From an uncultured Clostridia bacterium (lineage in GTDB: Bacteria; Bacillota; Clostridia; Saccharofermentanales; DTU023), in NCBI GenBank assembly GCA_937922005.1, contig CAKZWV010000054.1:1-64000 (forward strand): DNA of 64,000 nt, written 5' to 3'. Below the pieces are notes generated by a model. It saw nothing but the letters and a program-made list of their open reading frames with translations, had not been told where the DNA came from and made no database searches. Position numbers and translations under genes: made by a program. Shown here piece after piece: positions 40,522-50,038 of this stretch. The first letter of the stretch is position 1; each line of letters starts with the position of its first letter.

Positions 40522-40537
40522 TGTTCCACGTGGAACA
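40522..40537. other. parS site 3
   Basis: Identical palindrome, 79 bases after site 2. The repeat unit ends here: the sequence beyond does not continue the shared flank. Confidence 0.95.
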
Positions 40538-40656
40538 ATTCTGGCTTGATGGAACTTAGGGATTAACATAGAAAAGTAGGACCTTATAACATCAAAAAGA
40601 TCTGCTAAAAAGTTCCTTTTCAAATATGTTACAATAGCGTAGCAAGTAAAACAAAA

Positions 40657-40799
40657 TGAAAACATTTGAACGGAGGAAGTCCGACGTTGAGATACAATGA
40701 AATATGTTAAAACACGGTGAGACGGGGTGAAGCACGCTGAAACGGGATAAAGTACGTTGAAAACGATGAAGCACGTTGAGGCACAATGAAGTTCATTGA
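40657..40799. repeat. Ten-base-pair phased repeat array (NACGNTGAAR-like)
   Basis: TGA or TAA, mostly within (A/G)CACG(N)TGA, recurs at 40657, 40667, then 40688, 40698, 40708, 40718, 40728, 40738, 40748, 40758, 40767, 40777, 40787 and 40797. The period is 10 bases with one 9-base step and one gap, that is, once per helical turn on the same face. The period is not a multiple of three, so it is not a coding repeat. GTTGA within several units echoes the candidate DnaA boxes near dnaA. Confidence 0.7.
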
Positions 40800-40918
40800 A
40801 CATGCCCAACCTCGCCCAAGATCCAATATTGTAGATCATGATCCATGATCGTAGCCTCGATCCAACATCGCAGACAAAGAATTAATATCATACAGAGATA
40901 GAAAGGTAAAGAATAACT

Positions 40919-41482
40919 ATGAAAGACTTACACCCCTTCCAAGTGAGACGCCAAGATGTGGCACTCTTCATCATTGATATCCAAGAAAAACTCCTCCCGA
41001 TCATGCCAAATCCGGAGGAAATAAAAAAACAAAATGAAATTCTCCTCAAGATTGCAAAAGCCTATGAACTGCCAACCTTATACACCGAACAATATCCCAA
41101 GGGACTTGGAGCGACGGTAGAACCACTAGGAAGCCTCTTAAAAGAAACAGCAGCCATCTACGCAAGTAAGACCGCCTATAATGGCCTCACTCCCGAAATC
41201 TTAAAAGCTCTTAAGAAGACAGGTCGGAACCAGATAATTATAGGGGGCATTGAAACCCATATTTGTGTCTATCAGACCACAAGAAGTCTACTGGCGGAAG
41301 GCTATGAGGTGATTATCAATCAGGATGCAGTAGGCTCGAGATTCACAGGGAACAAGGCCAATGCTCTAGATCTTTTCACTCAAATGGGTGCAACCGTCAT
41401 GAATACGGAAACCATTATGTTTGACCTGATGGGCGATGCCAAGGATCCGCACTTCAAGGAACTCCAGGCTTTAATCAAGTAG
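40919..41482 (+). CDS. Isochorismatase-like cysteine hydrolase
   Basis: A 187-residue alpha/beta hydrolase of the isochorismatase/nicotinamidase superfamily. The catalytic triad can be placed at Asp in ALFIIDIQEKL, Lys in YASKTAYNG and Cys in GIETHICVYQT, with the usual cis-peptide before it. It most resembles YcaC/hydrolase-like members whose substrates are often unknown, so no specific reaction is assigned. A weak AAAGGTAAAG precedes the ATG. The addB start follows four bases after its stop, so it is the first gene of the addBA operon. Confidence 0.87.
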   Translation: MKDLHPFQVRRQDVALFIIDIQEKLLPIMPNPEEIKKQNEILLKIAKAYELPTLYTEQYPKGLGATVEPLGSLLKETAAIYASKTAYNGLTPEILKALKKTGRNQIIIGGIETHICVYQTTRSLLAEGYEVIINQDAVGSRFTGNKANALDLFTQMGATVMNTETIMFDLMGDAKDPHFKELQALIK

Positions 41483-41486
41483 ATTC

Positions 41487-44400
41487 ATGTTCCTCATCCA
41501 AGGCGAAGAATTATATCAGGTGAATAACTGGATGGCTCAAAGTGCACTGGCAGAGGCGCAAAATGGTCATCGAGTTTTCCTTATCGTTCCTGAAACCATC
41601 AAGGCAGAGGTGGAACGGGCCCTCATTCAGGATTATTCTCCAGACAAACAGGGAATCATGTTACTTGAGACCCTGTCGTTTCAGCGTTTGGCAACGAAAA
41701 TTCTTGGTGACCGCTATCTCCAAGGAGACACCGATGGAAAGAAATTATCCAAGTCGGCAACGGCCTTCTTGGCTGATCTCTTGATCCACTCAAGCACCCG
41801 AAAATGGTCCAGTCTCTCCAGAACAAGCAAAATGGGGAGCCTCAGTCTTGAGGCAACCGATCTCTTAGCAGAACTTGCCCGTTATGACTTAGATGGAGAG
41901 ATGCTCCAAGAAATGGCGGCTAAGCTTCCACCTACCCGTTTACGGGGGAAACTAGAAGATTTGGCCGAGCTAGCAGAACTTCTTCAAGAAAGTGAAAAAA
42001 CTTTCCATGTTCAGACCAATTTCTCAAGTCTGCGTTGCCTGACAGCTTATCTCAAAAAACTGAACCAGGAAAAAGAGAGGGAAAAGGGACAGTTGAGCCC
42101 AAAATTGAAGGAAGTAAAGCTAAACCCAAAAAAGATGACCGAGCATAATTTGGAAATCGTAGACCTAGATCTTGAGCGACTTTTTCTTCTTCAAGAAGCC
42201 CAAGAGCTGACTGAGATCCGGGTCTATATCATGGGCTTTGGGGCTTGGCGAGACTTCACTCAGGAAGAGTATGCCCTTTTGGCAGAAATTGAAAAGGCCT
42301 TTCATCAGGTAACCTTGAGCCTTGCTTGGAAAGAGGAGCGAGAGTGGGCCAAAGACCACCCGAAGCAGGCTTTCTCTAAACTAAAAGAACGCTTTGCTCC
42401 ACAAGTACTGAGTCTGGGGCACTCCAAACAGGACAAGACCTGCCCAGTAATCCATCTGATACAGAGTCCATCATCCAGGGAAGAGGGAGAATTTGTCCTA
42501 GGGGAATGCACGAGACTCATGGAGAATCAGAAGGTTGATCCAAGGTCCATCGCCATTGTCAACTATAATCAAGGACTCCAGGAGGAGGACCTGCGACGGG
42601 CTGAAGATAAATACCAGGTTAAGACCTCAAAGACCCAAGAGGAAAAGGTTCGAGAGACTAAAATTTACCAGATGATGGTTGCCTATGTGAAAATACTCCT
42701 CCAAGAGGATAGAAATGAAGACCTAATCGGCCTCCTTCGCCTTCTCCAGCCAGAAGATCTGGAACAGATTGATGCCTTGGAGAATTTCTACCTGGCCCAC
42801 GGCTGGACTTATCCCTCACAAATCATTAAAAAAGAAAAATACGAAGCCCTTGCCCCCTATGACCCCTGGTACAATGAAGCTTGGGCGCTCTATGAGCTAT
42901 GGATCAAGCCCCGGCTCGAAAAAATTGAAAAAATTCAAAGATTGGCGAGAGAGGGGGCTTTCTCAGAAAGTCTCCAGGCCTTCTCCCAGATGCTCAACGA
43001 GGACCTAGACGAGGCATCAGCCAATGCCCGACCCGTAAATTCCCCTCTATCAGCCAATGCCCGGCCCGTAAATTCTCCTCCATCAGCCTATGCGGCACTC
43101 AAAGAAGACATCGAAGCTTTGGTTCAAATTGGAGACAAGGCTCCTGCAGCCTCCCTGAAGGCAGCTTGGGATATTGTAAATCGCTACCTAGGGGAAGTCA
43201 CCTATTTGTGCCAAAAGATGGAACAGCAGGACCAAAGCAAGACAGAAGGAGTGGCTATTCTCAAGACTAAAGAACTCTATGAGGCCCTTTTGGCAGGGGT
43301 GGAGGACGTCACCATTAAGCGGATTCCGGCCGGCCTCGATCTTCTTCGCACCGGCCCCGAAGAAGATATTGTGAACTTTTCTGCCGACTATCTCTTCATA
43401 ATGGGGGCAAGTTACGAAAATATGCCGAGGCCGGTCCGGCAAAGCGCTATTCTGCAAGCCCAGGACAGGGCCTATTTGCGGGACTATTTTGGGATAGACC
43501 TGCCGGACCAATTAGAGGACGACCTAGAAGGGCAGACCTACCTTTTGCAAATGCTCCTGAGCCTCCCTCGAAAGGCCCTCTATATCAGCTCTCCATCGCT
43601 TGGCCTAGAAGGGACAGCCAAGATTTTTCAGGACCTGGCTGCTACTAAAAATCTTGCGATCAAGGTCGTAACAGCCCCAAAACTAGAAAACTCCTCCGAA
43701 TCAAGGCCCCAAGTTGATAATTCTGTCAAGTCCCCTCAGGATCAAGAACAAAAAGACCTTCTCCTTCCAGGCCTTTTAAGCATCAGCGGGCTCAGTGCCT
43801 CCCGGATGGAAGTCCTGAACACCTGTCGCTTCCAGTACTTTGCCCGCTACGGCCTGGGCCTTCAGGAAAGAGACCTCCATGAAGTAAACCTAGCCTACCG
43901 GGGACAAATGCTCCACTTCCTTTTGGAGGAGGCCATTCAAAATCTCATGTTCTTGACCACGCAAGCCTCTCAAGATGGTCCCGTAAGCGACGAAGAGTAC
44001 CAGGCCATCTTAGATACTTGGACCGAGACCCTGGGACCTTCTTACTTTGCCAGAAAGTTCTCTAAGATCCAAGATCCCCGCCTCCGTTCCATCTACGCTG
44101 ACCCCATGGCCCTCTATGGGGAAGGAATCGCCATGCAAGAAGACCTCAAGCGGAAAATAGGAGCTATGCGGGAGTATTTGGAGAAAAGAAGGAGGAGGCC
44201 GATTTTGACCGAGCAGGTCTTCGAGATTAAAAGAGAGGGCTTGCCGGTACGGGGCTTTATAGACCGCATTGATTGGATCCCCGAAAGAGAGGGGGTGAGC
44301 GACCAGTGGGTGGTTACGGATTATAAGAGTTCTGCCAAGCTCCTCCGCCTGGAAGACATGGTCCAGGGCTATGAGTCCCAGCCTGGTCTGTACCTTCAGG

Positions 44401-44891
44401 CTGTGCAAAAGTTGGTCACAAATAGTCCCTTGGGCGGAAAAAACCAACCTGCACCATCTTTGGATCTCCTCGATTTTCAATATGTTGGTATGAAAAAGAC
44501 AGGATCCATGGAAAGTCAGGTCTACACCTTGGGCTCGAGTGCAAAGAGTTTGGAGAATGAACTGCATGTCTCAAGTCTCCAGGAAGCTGCTAAGAAAAGC
44601 TTTGACTTGAAAGGAGACCCAGACCGCCTAGCTGCCATTCTTGCCGAACTTGACGAGATGGGTCGGGAAAAAACTATGGAAAACCAAAAAGCCATCGAGA
44701 GGGGCGACATCCAAGCCCAAGCAAGGACCAACGCCGCTGGAAAAGAAATCTATGGAGGGGGTTCTTATCCCTGTTCCTATTGCCCCTATAAGGAAATCTG
44801 CGGCTTCGACAAAAGAGCGCTTGGAAGCTATGTTTGTTCCACCTTGGAAGAGAGCCAAGCAAAGCTAGAAAGACTAAAGGAAAATGAGTGA
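41487..44891 (+). CDS. addB: ATP-dependent helicase/nuclease subunit B (AddB/RexB-like)
   Basis: Subunit of the RecBCD-equivalent AddAB complex, which processes double-strand breaks and recognises Chi. Its 1134 residues carry an inactive helicase-like region and a C-terminal Fe-S nuclease. The iron-sulphur cysteines are at NTCRFQYFARYG (about residue 777) and CSYCPYKEIC (about 1096-1105). The nuclease motif VTDYKSSAKLLRLEDM is at about 945. Unlike Bacillus AddB, the N-terminus reads MFLIQGEELYQVNNW with no GxxGxGKT, so the ATP-binding loop is lost, as in RexB proteins. A duplicated ANARPVNSP phrase occurs near residues 512-532. Confidence 0.92.
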   Translation: MFLIQGEELYQVNNWMAQSALAEAQNGHRVFLIVPETIKAEVERALIQDYSPDKQGIMLLETLSFQRLATKILGDRYLQGDTDGKKLSKSATAFLADLLIHSSTRKWSSLSRTSKMGSLSLEATDLLAELARYDLDGEMLQEMAAKLPPTRLRGKLEDLAELAELLQESEKTFHVQTNFSSLRCLTAYLKKLNQEKEREKGQLSPKLKEVKLNPKKMTEHNLEIVDLDLERLFLLQEAQELTEIRVYIMGFGAWRDFTQEEYALLAEIEKAFHQVTLSLAWKEEREWAKDHPKQAFSKLKERFAPQVLSLGHSKQDKTCPVIHLIQSPSSREEGEFVLGECTRLMENQKVDPRSIAIVNYNQGLQEEDLRRAEDKYQVKTSKTQEEKVRETKIYQMMVAYVKILLQEDRNEDLIGLLRLLQPEDLEQIDALENFYLAHGWTYPSQIIKKEKYEALAPYDPWYNEAWALYELWIKPRLEKIEKIQRLAREGAFSESLQAFSQMLNEDLDEASANARPVNSPLSANARPVNSPPSAYAALKEDIEALVQIGDKAPAASLKAAWDIVNRYLGEVTYLCQKMEQQDQSKTEGVAILKTKELYEALLAGVEDVTIKRIPAGLDLLRTGPEEDIVNFSADYLFIMGASYENMPRPVRQSAILQAQDRAYLRDYFGIDLPDQLEDDLEGQTYLLQMLLSLPRKALYISSPSLGLEGTAKIFQDLAATKNLAIKVVTAPKLENSSESRPQVDNSVKSPQDQEQKDLLLPGLLSISGLSASRMEVLNTCRFQYFARYGLGLQERDLHEVNLAYRGQMLHFLLEEAIQNLMFLTTQASQDGPVSDEEYQAILDTWTETLGPSYFARKFSKIQDPRLRSIYADPMALYGEGIAMQEDLKRKIGAMREYLEKRRRRPILTEQVFEIKREGLPVRGFIDRIDWIPEREGVSDQWVVTDYKSSAKLLRLEDMVQGYESQPGLYLQAVQKLVTNSPLGGKNQPAPSLDLLDFQYVGMKKTGSMESQVYTLGSSAKSLENELHVSSLQEAAKKSFDLKGDPDRLAAILAELDEMGREKTMENQKAIERGDIQAQARTNAAGKEIYGGGSYPCSYCPYKEICGFDKRALGSYVCSTLEESQAKLERLKENE

Positions 44892-47800
44892 TAAACTAAG
44901 GGAGAAAACAGATAAGACGGAATTTGCCGTAGACATTTCCTTGCCCAGCTCGGCCAGCCCCTTGCCCAGCCCGGCCAGCCCCTTGCGCAGTCCGGACATC
45001 CGCTGGACCGAAGACCAGGCCGAGGCCATCGCCTACCAAGAGGAGACGAACCTAGTGGTGTCAGCCGGAGCAGGGTCAGGAAAGACAGCTGTATTGAGTC
45101 AGCGGCTGGCGGGTCGACTCCTAGCGGAAAAAGTCAAGCCGAATGAGATCCTTGTCCTCACCTTTACCGATAAGGCCGCCCAGAGCATGCGGGAAAAGGT
45201 GGCCCGGACCCTGGAGAAAGACCTGCGAGCCACTCCCCATCCTAGTCGTCCCTTCTATAAATGGCAGAATGCCCTCCACCAGGCCCAGATTTCGACAATC
45301 CACGCCTTCTGCCTCCAGCTGATCCGCCGCTACTACTATAAAATTCCTGGCATGGGTCAAAATCCCCGAGTTCTTGACGGGCAGATCCAGACGACCCTCC
45401 TTCAAGAGGCCTTAGACGAAGTCTTAGCTGGGGAATACCAGAAATTAGATGCCCGGCGGAATCTGGCCTTGCGGAAGGGCTCGTATTTGGATTATTTGTA
45501 TCAGGCCCACCAGGTCTACAATGGGTCCTACAACAATGAGGGCCTGCGTGAAAATGTCCTGCAGATTCTCGACTATATGCGTTCGTTTCCTTTCTATCGC
45601 AAGCAAATACTCCAGCTCTTTGCTGGCCAATATGCCGAGGCCTTGCGTTTTGAGTTGAGCCCCACATGTCGATATTTTATCGATTTGGCCAGAGAGGCGT
45701 GGAAAGAGGCCTATGAGGCCGTGGAGACCTTGCAAGACCATCCCTGGCTCCTAAGTCAGGAGAAGAAGAAGCCTAGCCAGGAGGCAACGCTGGTGCGGAC
45801 CCTCCTTGACTTTACTAAGGCCCATGAAAAGGATTTTCAGCGGGGCTTTGCGGGGACGCCTGGAGAGGCTTGGACCATCCTCCATCAGATCTTTGAAGAG
45901 GGATGGCCAGGGCTGACCAGTCTCCGGGCCGGGGGACGAGCAAAAAATGCGGAGGAAAAAGATGATTTTAGGAGGATTTGGGAAGAGAGCTTTTTGCCCT
46001 TTGCCCAGCTATGCTCCGGAGGTCTGAAGCCGACCCAGACGGCCTATGAGCGGATCCAAGGGGACCGTTATCCTGCCGTCTTTCAAAACTCTCTTGAAGA
46101 TCTCAAAGGAAATTTAAAATACTCGTTGAAAATTGCCTTTGTTCTTCTTAAATTAGCCATGAAAACCGATCGGGCCTATGACCGCCTGAAACGCAAGGGA
46201 AATTTCTTGGATTACAGTGATTTTGAGCATTTGTCCCTGGAAATCCTTCAAGATCCCCAGGTTCGGGAGGATGTCAAGGACCAGTATCGGGAGATTTACC
46301 TCGACGAGTACCAGGATACCAACGACGTCCAGGAGGCCATTATTGCCTCCATTTCGAAAGATAATGTCTTTCTGGTGGGCGACGTCAAACAATCGATTTA
46401 CCGCTTTCGTGACGCCAACCCCCGCCTCATGCTGTCGAAAATGGAGATGGAACCGACGATCTACCTCCGGGAAAATTTTCGTTCCGAGCCCGGACTGGTC
46501 GCTGTCATCAACCATATTTTTTCCTATTTGATGACTAAGGAGAGCGCCGAGCTTGCCTATGACGCGACCCAGGAATTGCGGGCGGGCAAGGTCAGCAGGG
46601 CAGAAAGCGCCCAGCCTGGCCCCCTCTTTCACGTCTATACCTGGAAGGGGGACGATCCCGAGGAGGAGGGAGTGGCGAAGAATGCGGGAGGAGCTCCCGC
46701 CATGCCTGGAAAACCCAATACAAAAGAGGATTCCGAGGAGCTGGAGTCTGCCCGAACGAGCCACATCCTTCAGCCAGCCTTCCCTGCTCCCACCCCCATC
46801 CTTGACCTGGCCGAAACGAATCCAGAAGAGACGCTTGGTGTTCAGATTATTTTAAAAGAAAGAGCGAAGGGACGAAATTGGGAGGATATGGTAATCCTGG
46901 CCAGGACCCACGACACCTTAAAAAACTACGCAGATATTCTGAGTGCCTGGAAGATCCCCCATGTAATCAGCGATGAGATCCAGACTTTTGACAGTAAGGA
47001 GATGCGCTCCATTGCCTCCCTCCTTCAAGTCCTCGACAATGCCAACCAGGATCTCCCCCTAGCTGCCCTTCTGACGGGCCCTTTTCTGAGTGACCGCTTG
47101 ACCTATAGCGAACTCATGCAGATCCGCCTCTTTGGCAACCAGCTACAGATCCTCATTGACCAAGAAAAGGAAGTTCAAAGCAAACAGGCCCGGCGGACAC
47201 CCTGGCCCTTTTATCAATGTGTGCAAGGCTACCGGGCCTATTGGCAGGAAAAGGAAGGAACTCACACAACTTCTAGCATTGGTGCAGATTTCACTATAGT
47301 CCCTGAAACCGACCCTACATTAGCGGATCACTTCGATTCCGCCCTCGCTGCCAAGCTTACAAAGATCTGGGAGGAGTTGACAGCCCTCCGCCAGGAAGCC
47401 ACCCGTCGCCCCTTCACAGAAGTCCTCTTTAAGATCCTGAACCGAGATGCCTATCTCCAGGAGCTTCGGGAGGACCGCTTTGCCGCCGACCGTCTGGATG
47501 AAGTCGATCGGGTCAAAGACCTAGCCCTGGCCTACCAAGAAGGAGGGGGAAATTTGCATGGATTCACCCAATATTTAACGGGGATCATAGCAAATCCTCC
47601 CCGCCTCAAAAAGATCAATCTCGAGGGGAAGCCTGCCGCTGTCTCCCTCATGACGATCCACGCCAGCAAGGGCCTTGAGTTTCCATTGGTCTTACTCGCC
47701 GGAGCGGGTAAGCGCTTCAACCTTAAACAGCCTGAGCGCCTCTTTACCCTCACCAAGGAGGAAGCCCTGGTGCCCATGCTTTACGTCCCGGCGGAAAATC

Positions 47801-49230
47801 GGGCCTTCCAGTCTCCCGTCAATTACCTTGCCCTTAAGCGCCACGAAGAGGCTAGCCTTGCCGAGGAACTCCGCCTTCTTTATGTGGCTCTGACCCGGGC
47901 CTCCGAGGAGCTATATGTCCTCGGTAAAGGTCCGAGTGTAAAGGAAGAAGAACGCCAGGCCCCCTACCTCGAATCGGCCGACGCCTACCCCCATTTGCCC
48001 AATAAAGAGATTGATGCCCTTAAATCCGAGCTTTTCCTCGTTCAATTAGGCCTTGGCACCCATGCTAAAGTAAATATTCCCGCCCTGGCGCAGCTTTTCG
48101 AAGAAAAGTCTCTAGCCATAACGGAGATTAAAGAAAACGTAAAAATGATCTGGCCAAGCTGGGAGGGAGAGGAGGAAGGAGAGGAAGTTTCCAAGGCCCC
48201 GGAGAGCATCCAAAACAGCATCCAAAACAACACCCAAGATAGCGCCCAAGACAGCGCCCAAATCAGCACCCAAGCCGGCAGACAAGCCGCCCGAGCCATT
48301 CCTACGGTTCCTACAAGCTCTGCGGGTCTCACAGAGGCCCCGGCCATCCACCGGGCATCCAGGTTGGAGCGGTCCCCGGCCAAACTCAGTGTCACCGGGC
48401 TCAACCACCTTGGGACAAAGATCAAAGAAGAACTCTGGGCCCAATGGACTCAGGAGAGGGGGCAGCGGACTCCTTGGGATCTCAATGCCTCCCCGGGTAC
48501 CCTAGAACTACCTTATGGGGGAGAGAGCAGCGATATCGACCTCTTGGGGGAAGAAGGGGTGAGTACGGCAGAGATGCCCATCCTTTTGAACGCCTATAAA
48601 TGGGAAGAGGAAAAGCCGACCCAGGGAGGTGCTCAATACGGGAGCCTTATCCACCTATTACTGCAAAAGATACCGGGAGTATTTGTTGCAGAAATGCTAA
48701 GAGACGACGGAGAAAGATGGATGAATCATGATATTAAAAATCATGATTCTGAAGATATTTCCAACGGATATCATCAATATCTTAAAATATTAGATGTTCT
48801 TACGAAGCACCGGGTCATCTTGCCTGAGGAGCTTCCTGCCGCACAAGCTCCGAAAACTTATGCCATGCTGGCAGGTTTTTACGCTTCTTCTTGGGGGCAG
48901 CGGGTTTTGGCTGCAGAGCAAAGGCAGAAGCTCTGGCGGGAGCAAAGTTTTACCTTAGCGGTGCCTGCTCCGGGGCTGGAGCCGGCCTTGGGAAAGAAGA
49001 CCCTGATCCAGGGAATCATTGACTTGCTCTTTGAAGAAGATGGAAAGCTCTATGTTATCGACTTTAAAACAGATGCCCGGACGACAAAGAAAGAACTTAT
49101 GGATCGTTATTCCTTCCAACTCCGTATGTATGCGCTGGCAGCGGGAAGAATTCGCCGCCTTCCTGTAGATGCCTGCCTGATCTGGCAACTACGGCAGAAT
49201 TGCAGTTTTGAACTTAGCTTGCTATCCTGA
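44884..49230 (+). CDS. addA: ATP-dependent helicase/nuclease subunit A (AddA)
   Basis: UvrD-type 3'-5' helicase plus nuclease, partner of AddB; the start overlaps addB by eight bases (ATGAGTGA). The 1448 residues, over 200 longer than Bacillus AddA, show Walker A SAGAGSGKTA (about 58-67), VLTFTDKAAQSMREKV, Walker B YLDEYQDTNDVQE (about 472), VGDVKQSIYRFRDANP, the helicase motifs TIHASKGLEFPLVLL and LLYVALTRASEEL, and the C-terminal nuclease VIDFKTDA (about 1393). Extra length comes from a Ser/Pro repeat before Walker A and a degenerate 12-nt repeat near 48205-48270 encoding SIQN/SAQD units. Confidence 0.94.
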   Translation: MSDKLREKTDKTEFAVDISLPSSASPLPSPASPLRSPDIRWTEDQAEAIAYQEETNLVVSAGAGSGKTAVLSQRLAGRLLAEKVKPNEILVLTFTDKAAQSMREKVARTLEKDLRATPHPSRPFYKWQNALHQAQISTIHAFCLQLIRRYYYKIPGMGQNPRVLDGQIQTTLLQEALDEVLAGEYQKLDARRNLALRKGSYLDYLYQAHQVYNGSYNNEGLRENVLQILDYMRSFPFYRKQILQLFAGQYAEALRFELSPTCRYFIDLAREAWKEAYEAVETLQDHPWLLSQEKKKPSQEATLVRTLLDFTKAHEKDFQRGFAGTPGEAWTILHQIFEEGWPGLTSLRAGGRAKNAEEKDDFRRIWEESFLPFAQLCSGGLKPTQTAYERIQGDRYPAVFQNSLEDLKGNLKYSLKIAFVLLKLAMKTDRAYDRLKRKGNFLDYSDFEHLSLEILQDPQVREDVKDQYREIYLDEYQDTNDVQEAIIASISKDNVFLVGDVKQSIYRFRDANPRLMLSKMEMEPTIYLRENFRSEPGLVAVINHIFSYLMTKESAELAYDATQELRAGKVSRAESAQPGPLFHVYTWKGDDPEEEGVAKNAGGAPAMPGKPNTKEDSEELESARTSHILQPAFPAPTPILDLAETNPEETLGVQIILKERAKGRNWEDMVILARTHDTLKNYADILSAWKIPHVISDEIQTFDSKEMRSIASLLQVLDNANQDLPLAALLTGPFLSDRLTYSELMQIRLFGNQLQILIDQEKEVQSKQARRTPWPFYQCVQGYRAYWQEKEGTHTTSSIGADFTIVPETDPTLADHFDSALAAKLTKIWEELTALRQEATRRPFTEVLFKILNRDAYLQELREDRFAADRLDEVDRVKDLALAYQEGGGNLHGFTQYLTGIIANPPRLKKINLEGKPAAVSLMTIHASKGLEFPLVLLAGAGKRFNLKQPERLFTLTKEEALVPMLYVPAENRAFQSPVNYLALKRHEEASLAEELRLLYVALTRASEELYVLGKGPSVKEEERQAPYLESADAYPHLPNKEIDALKSELFLVQLGLGTHAKVNIPALAQLFEEKSLAITEIKENVKMIWPSWEGEEEGEEVSKAPESIQNSIQNNTQDSAQDSAQISTQAGRQAARAIPTVPTSSAGLTEAPAIHRASRLERSPAKLSVTGLNHLGTKIKEELWAQWTQERGQRTPWDLNASPGTLELPYGGESSDIDLLGEEGVSTAEMPILLNAYKWEEEKPTQGGAQYGSLIHLLLQKIPGVFVAEMLRDDGERWMNHDIKNHDSEDISNGYHQYLKILDVLTKHRVILPEELPAAQAPKTYAMLAGFYASSWGQRVLAAEQRQKLWREQSFTLAVPAPGLEPALGKKTLIQGIIDLLFEEDGKLYVIDFKTDARTTKKELMDRYSFQLRMYALAAGRIRRLPVDACLIWQLRQNCSFELSLLS

Positions 49231-49268
49231 ACAGACTACACCAGTAACCTCGAGAAAAGGAGATTCCT

Positions 49269-49937
49269 ATGCAATATCAAATCGTTGGAGATAACCTACC
49301 CGTAGCCCTCTTTCGTTTAGAGCCCGGAGAGACCATCATCAGTGAAGCAGGCGGGAGAGCCTGGTACCAAGGTAATATCAAGACAGAAACCAAAGGCGGT
49401 GGCCTAGGCAAGGCCCTGGGACGGGCCCTTACGGCGGAAAGCCTCTTCCTGAGCCACTATACAGCCCAAGCTCCGGCAGAGATTGCCTTTACCTCTTGCT
49501 TCCCTGGGAGTATCGTCGTCAAGGAGCTGGCTGCGGGCCAGAGTGTGGTCTGCCAGAAGAGCGCCTTCCTCTGTGCTACAGCAGGAGTTAACATTTCTGT
49601 CCACTTCCAAAAGAAGCTGGGAGCTGGCTTCTTCGGGGGAGAGGGCTTTATTCTCCAGAAAATCACGGGACCCGGCTTAGCCTTTTTTGAGATTGATGGC
49701 TATTGCCATAGGGTTCCCCTGGAAGCTGGAGAACAGATTGTTTGCGACACGGGTGTCGTGGCCCTTATGGATGAAACCTGCGACCTGGATATCAAGATGG
49801 TCAGTGGACTGAAGAACGCTATGTTTGGCGGCGAGGGATTATTTGATACCGTGATCACGGGGCCAGGAGAGGTTGCCCTCCAGAGCATGTCCCGTTTTGC
49901 CATGGCCGCCTTGGTCCAGCAAGCGTCGCAAAAGTAG
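49269..49937 (+). CDS. AIM24/TIGR00266 family protein
   Basis: Conserved protein of unknown function with a beta-helical TRAP-like fold. The pattern is clear over 222 residues: Gly-rich turns ISEAGGRAWYQGNI, GALGRALTAESLFLSHY, FTSCFPGSIV, KLGAGFFGGEGFILQKITGPGLAFFEIDG and SGLKNAMFGGEGLFDTVITGPGEVALQS. Length is normal. AAAAGGAGATTCCT precedes the ATG. It follows addA by 38 bases in the same direction and may be in that operon. A near-copy of the repeated motif (GGATTATTTGA) lies within it. Confidence 0.87.
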   Translation: MQYQIVGDNLPVALFRLEPGETIISEAGGRAWYQGNIKTETKGGGLGKALGRALTAESLFLSHYTAQAPAEIAFTSCFPGSIVVKELAAGQSVVCQKSAFLCATAGVNISVHFQKKLGAGFFGGEGFILQKITGPGLAFFEIDGYCHRVPLEAGEQIVCDTGVVALMDETCDLDIKMVSGLKNAMFGGEGLFDTVITGPGEVALQSMSRFAMAALVQQASQK

Positions 49938-50038
49938 GGTAAGAGCGCAGGCAGCCGTGCCCGGTGCCCTAACAAACGCTTGCAAATTTAATAAGGCGAA
50001 ATGTGAATAACGTAAGGAAAAATGAGAATTAAGTGACA

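Larger units (their letters stand above)
39868..40918. other. One-kilobase non-coding region at the gene-orientation switch
   Basis: No credible gene. It contains an imperfect palindrome GTTAGATAACTCTAAC (about 39914-39929), three parS sites in near-identical 78-79-bp repeats (40365-40537), and a 10-bp phased array (40657-40799). Genes to its left are almost all minus strand and to its right plus strand, as expected around a bidirectional origin. The part from 39935 to 40330 shows nothing I can name. Confidence 0.6.

Noticed and set aside
40435..40839. Minus-strand frame of 134 codons across the parS ladder and phased array
   Set aside because: It is low complexity, crosses repeated non-coding DNA with a 10-bp period, and has no ribosome-binding site.
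46153..46764. Minus-strand frame of 203 codons inside addA
   Set aside because: It lies entirely within the well-conserved helicase gene on the other strand; same reasoning for 11544-12176, 6968-7501, 44010-44567 and 54790-55287.
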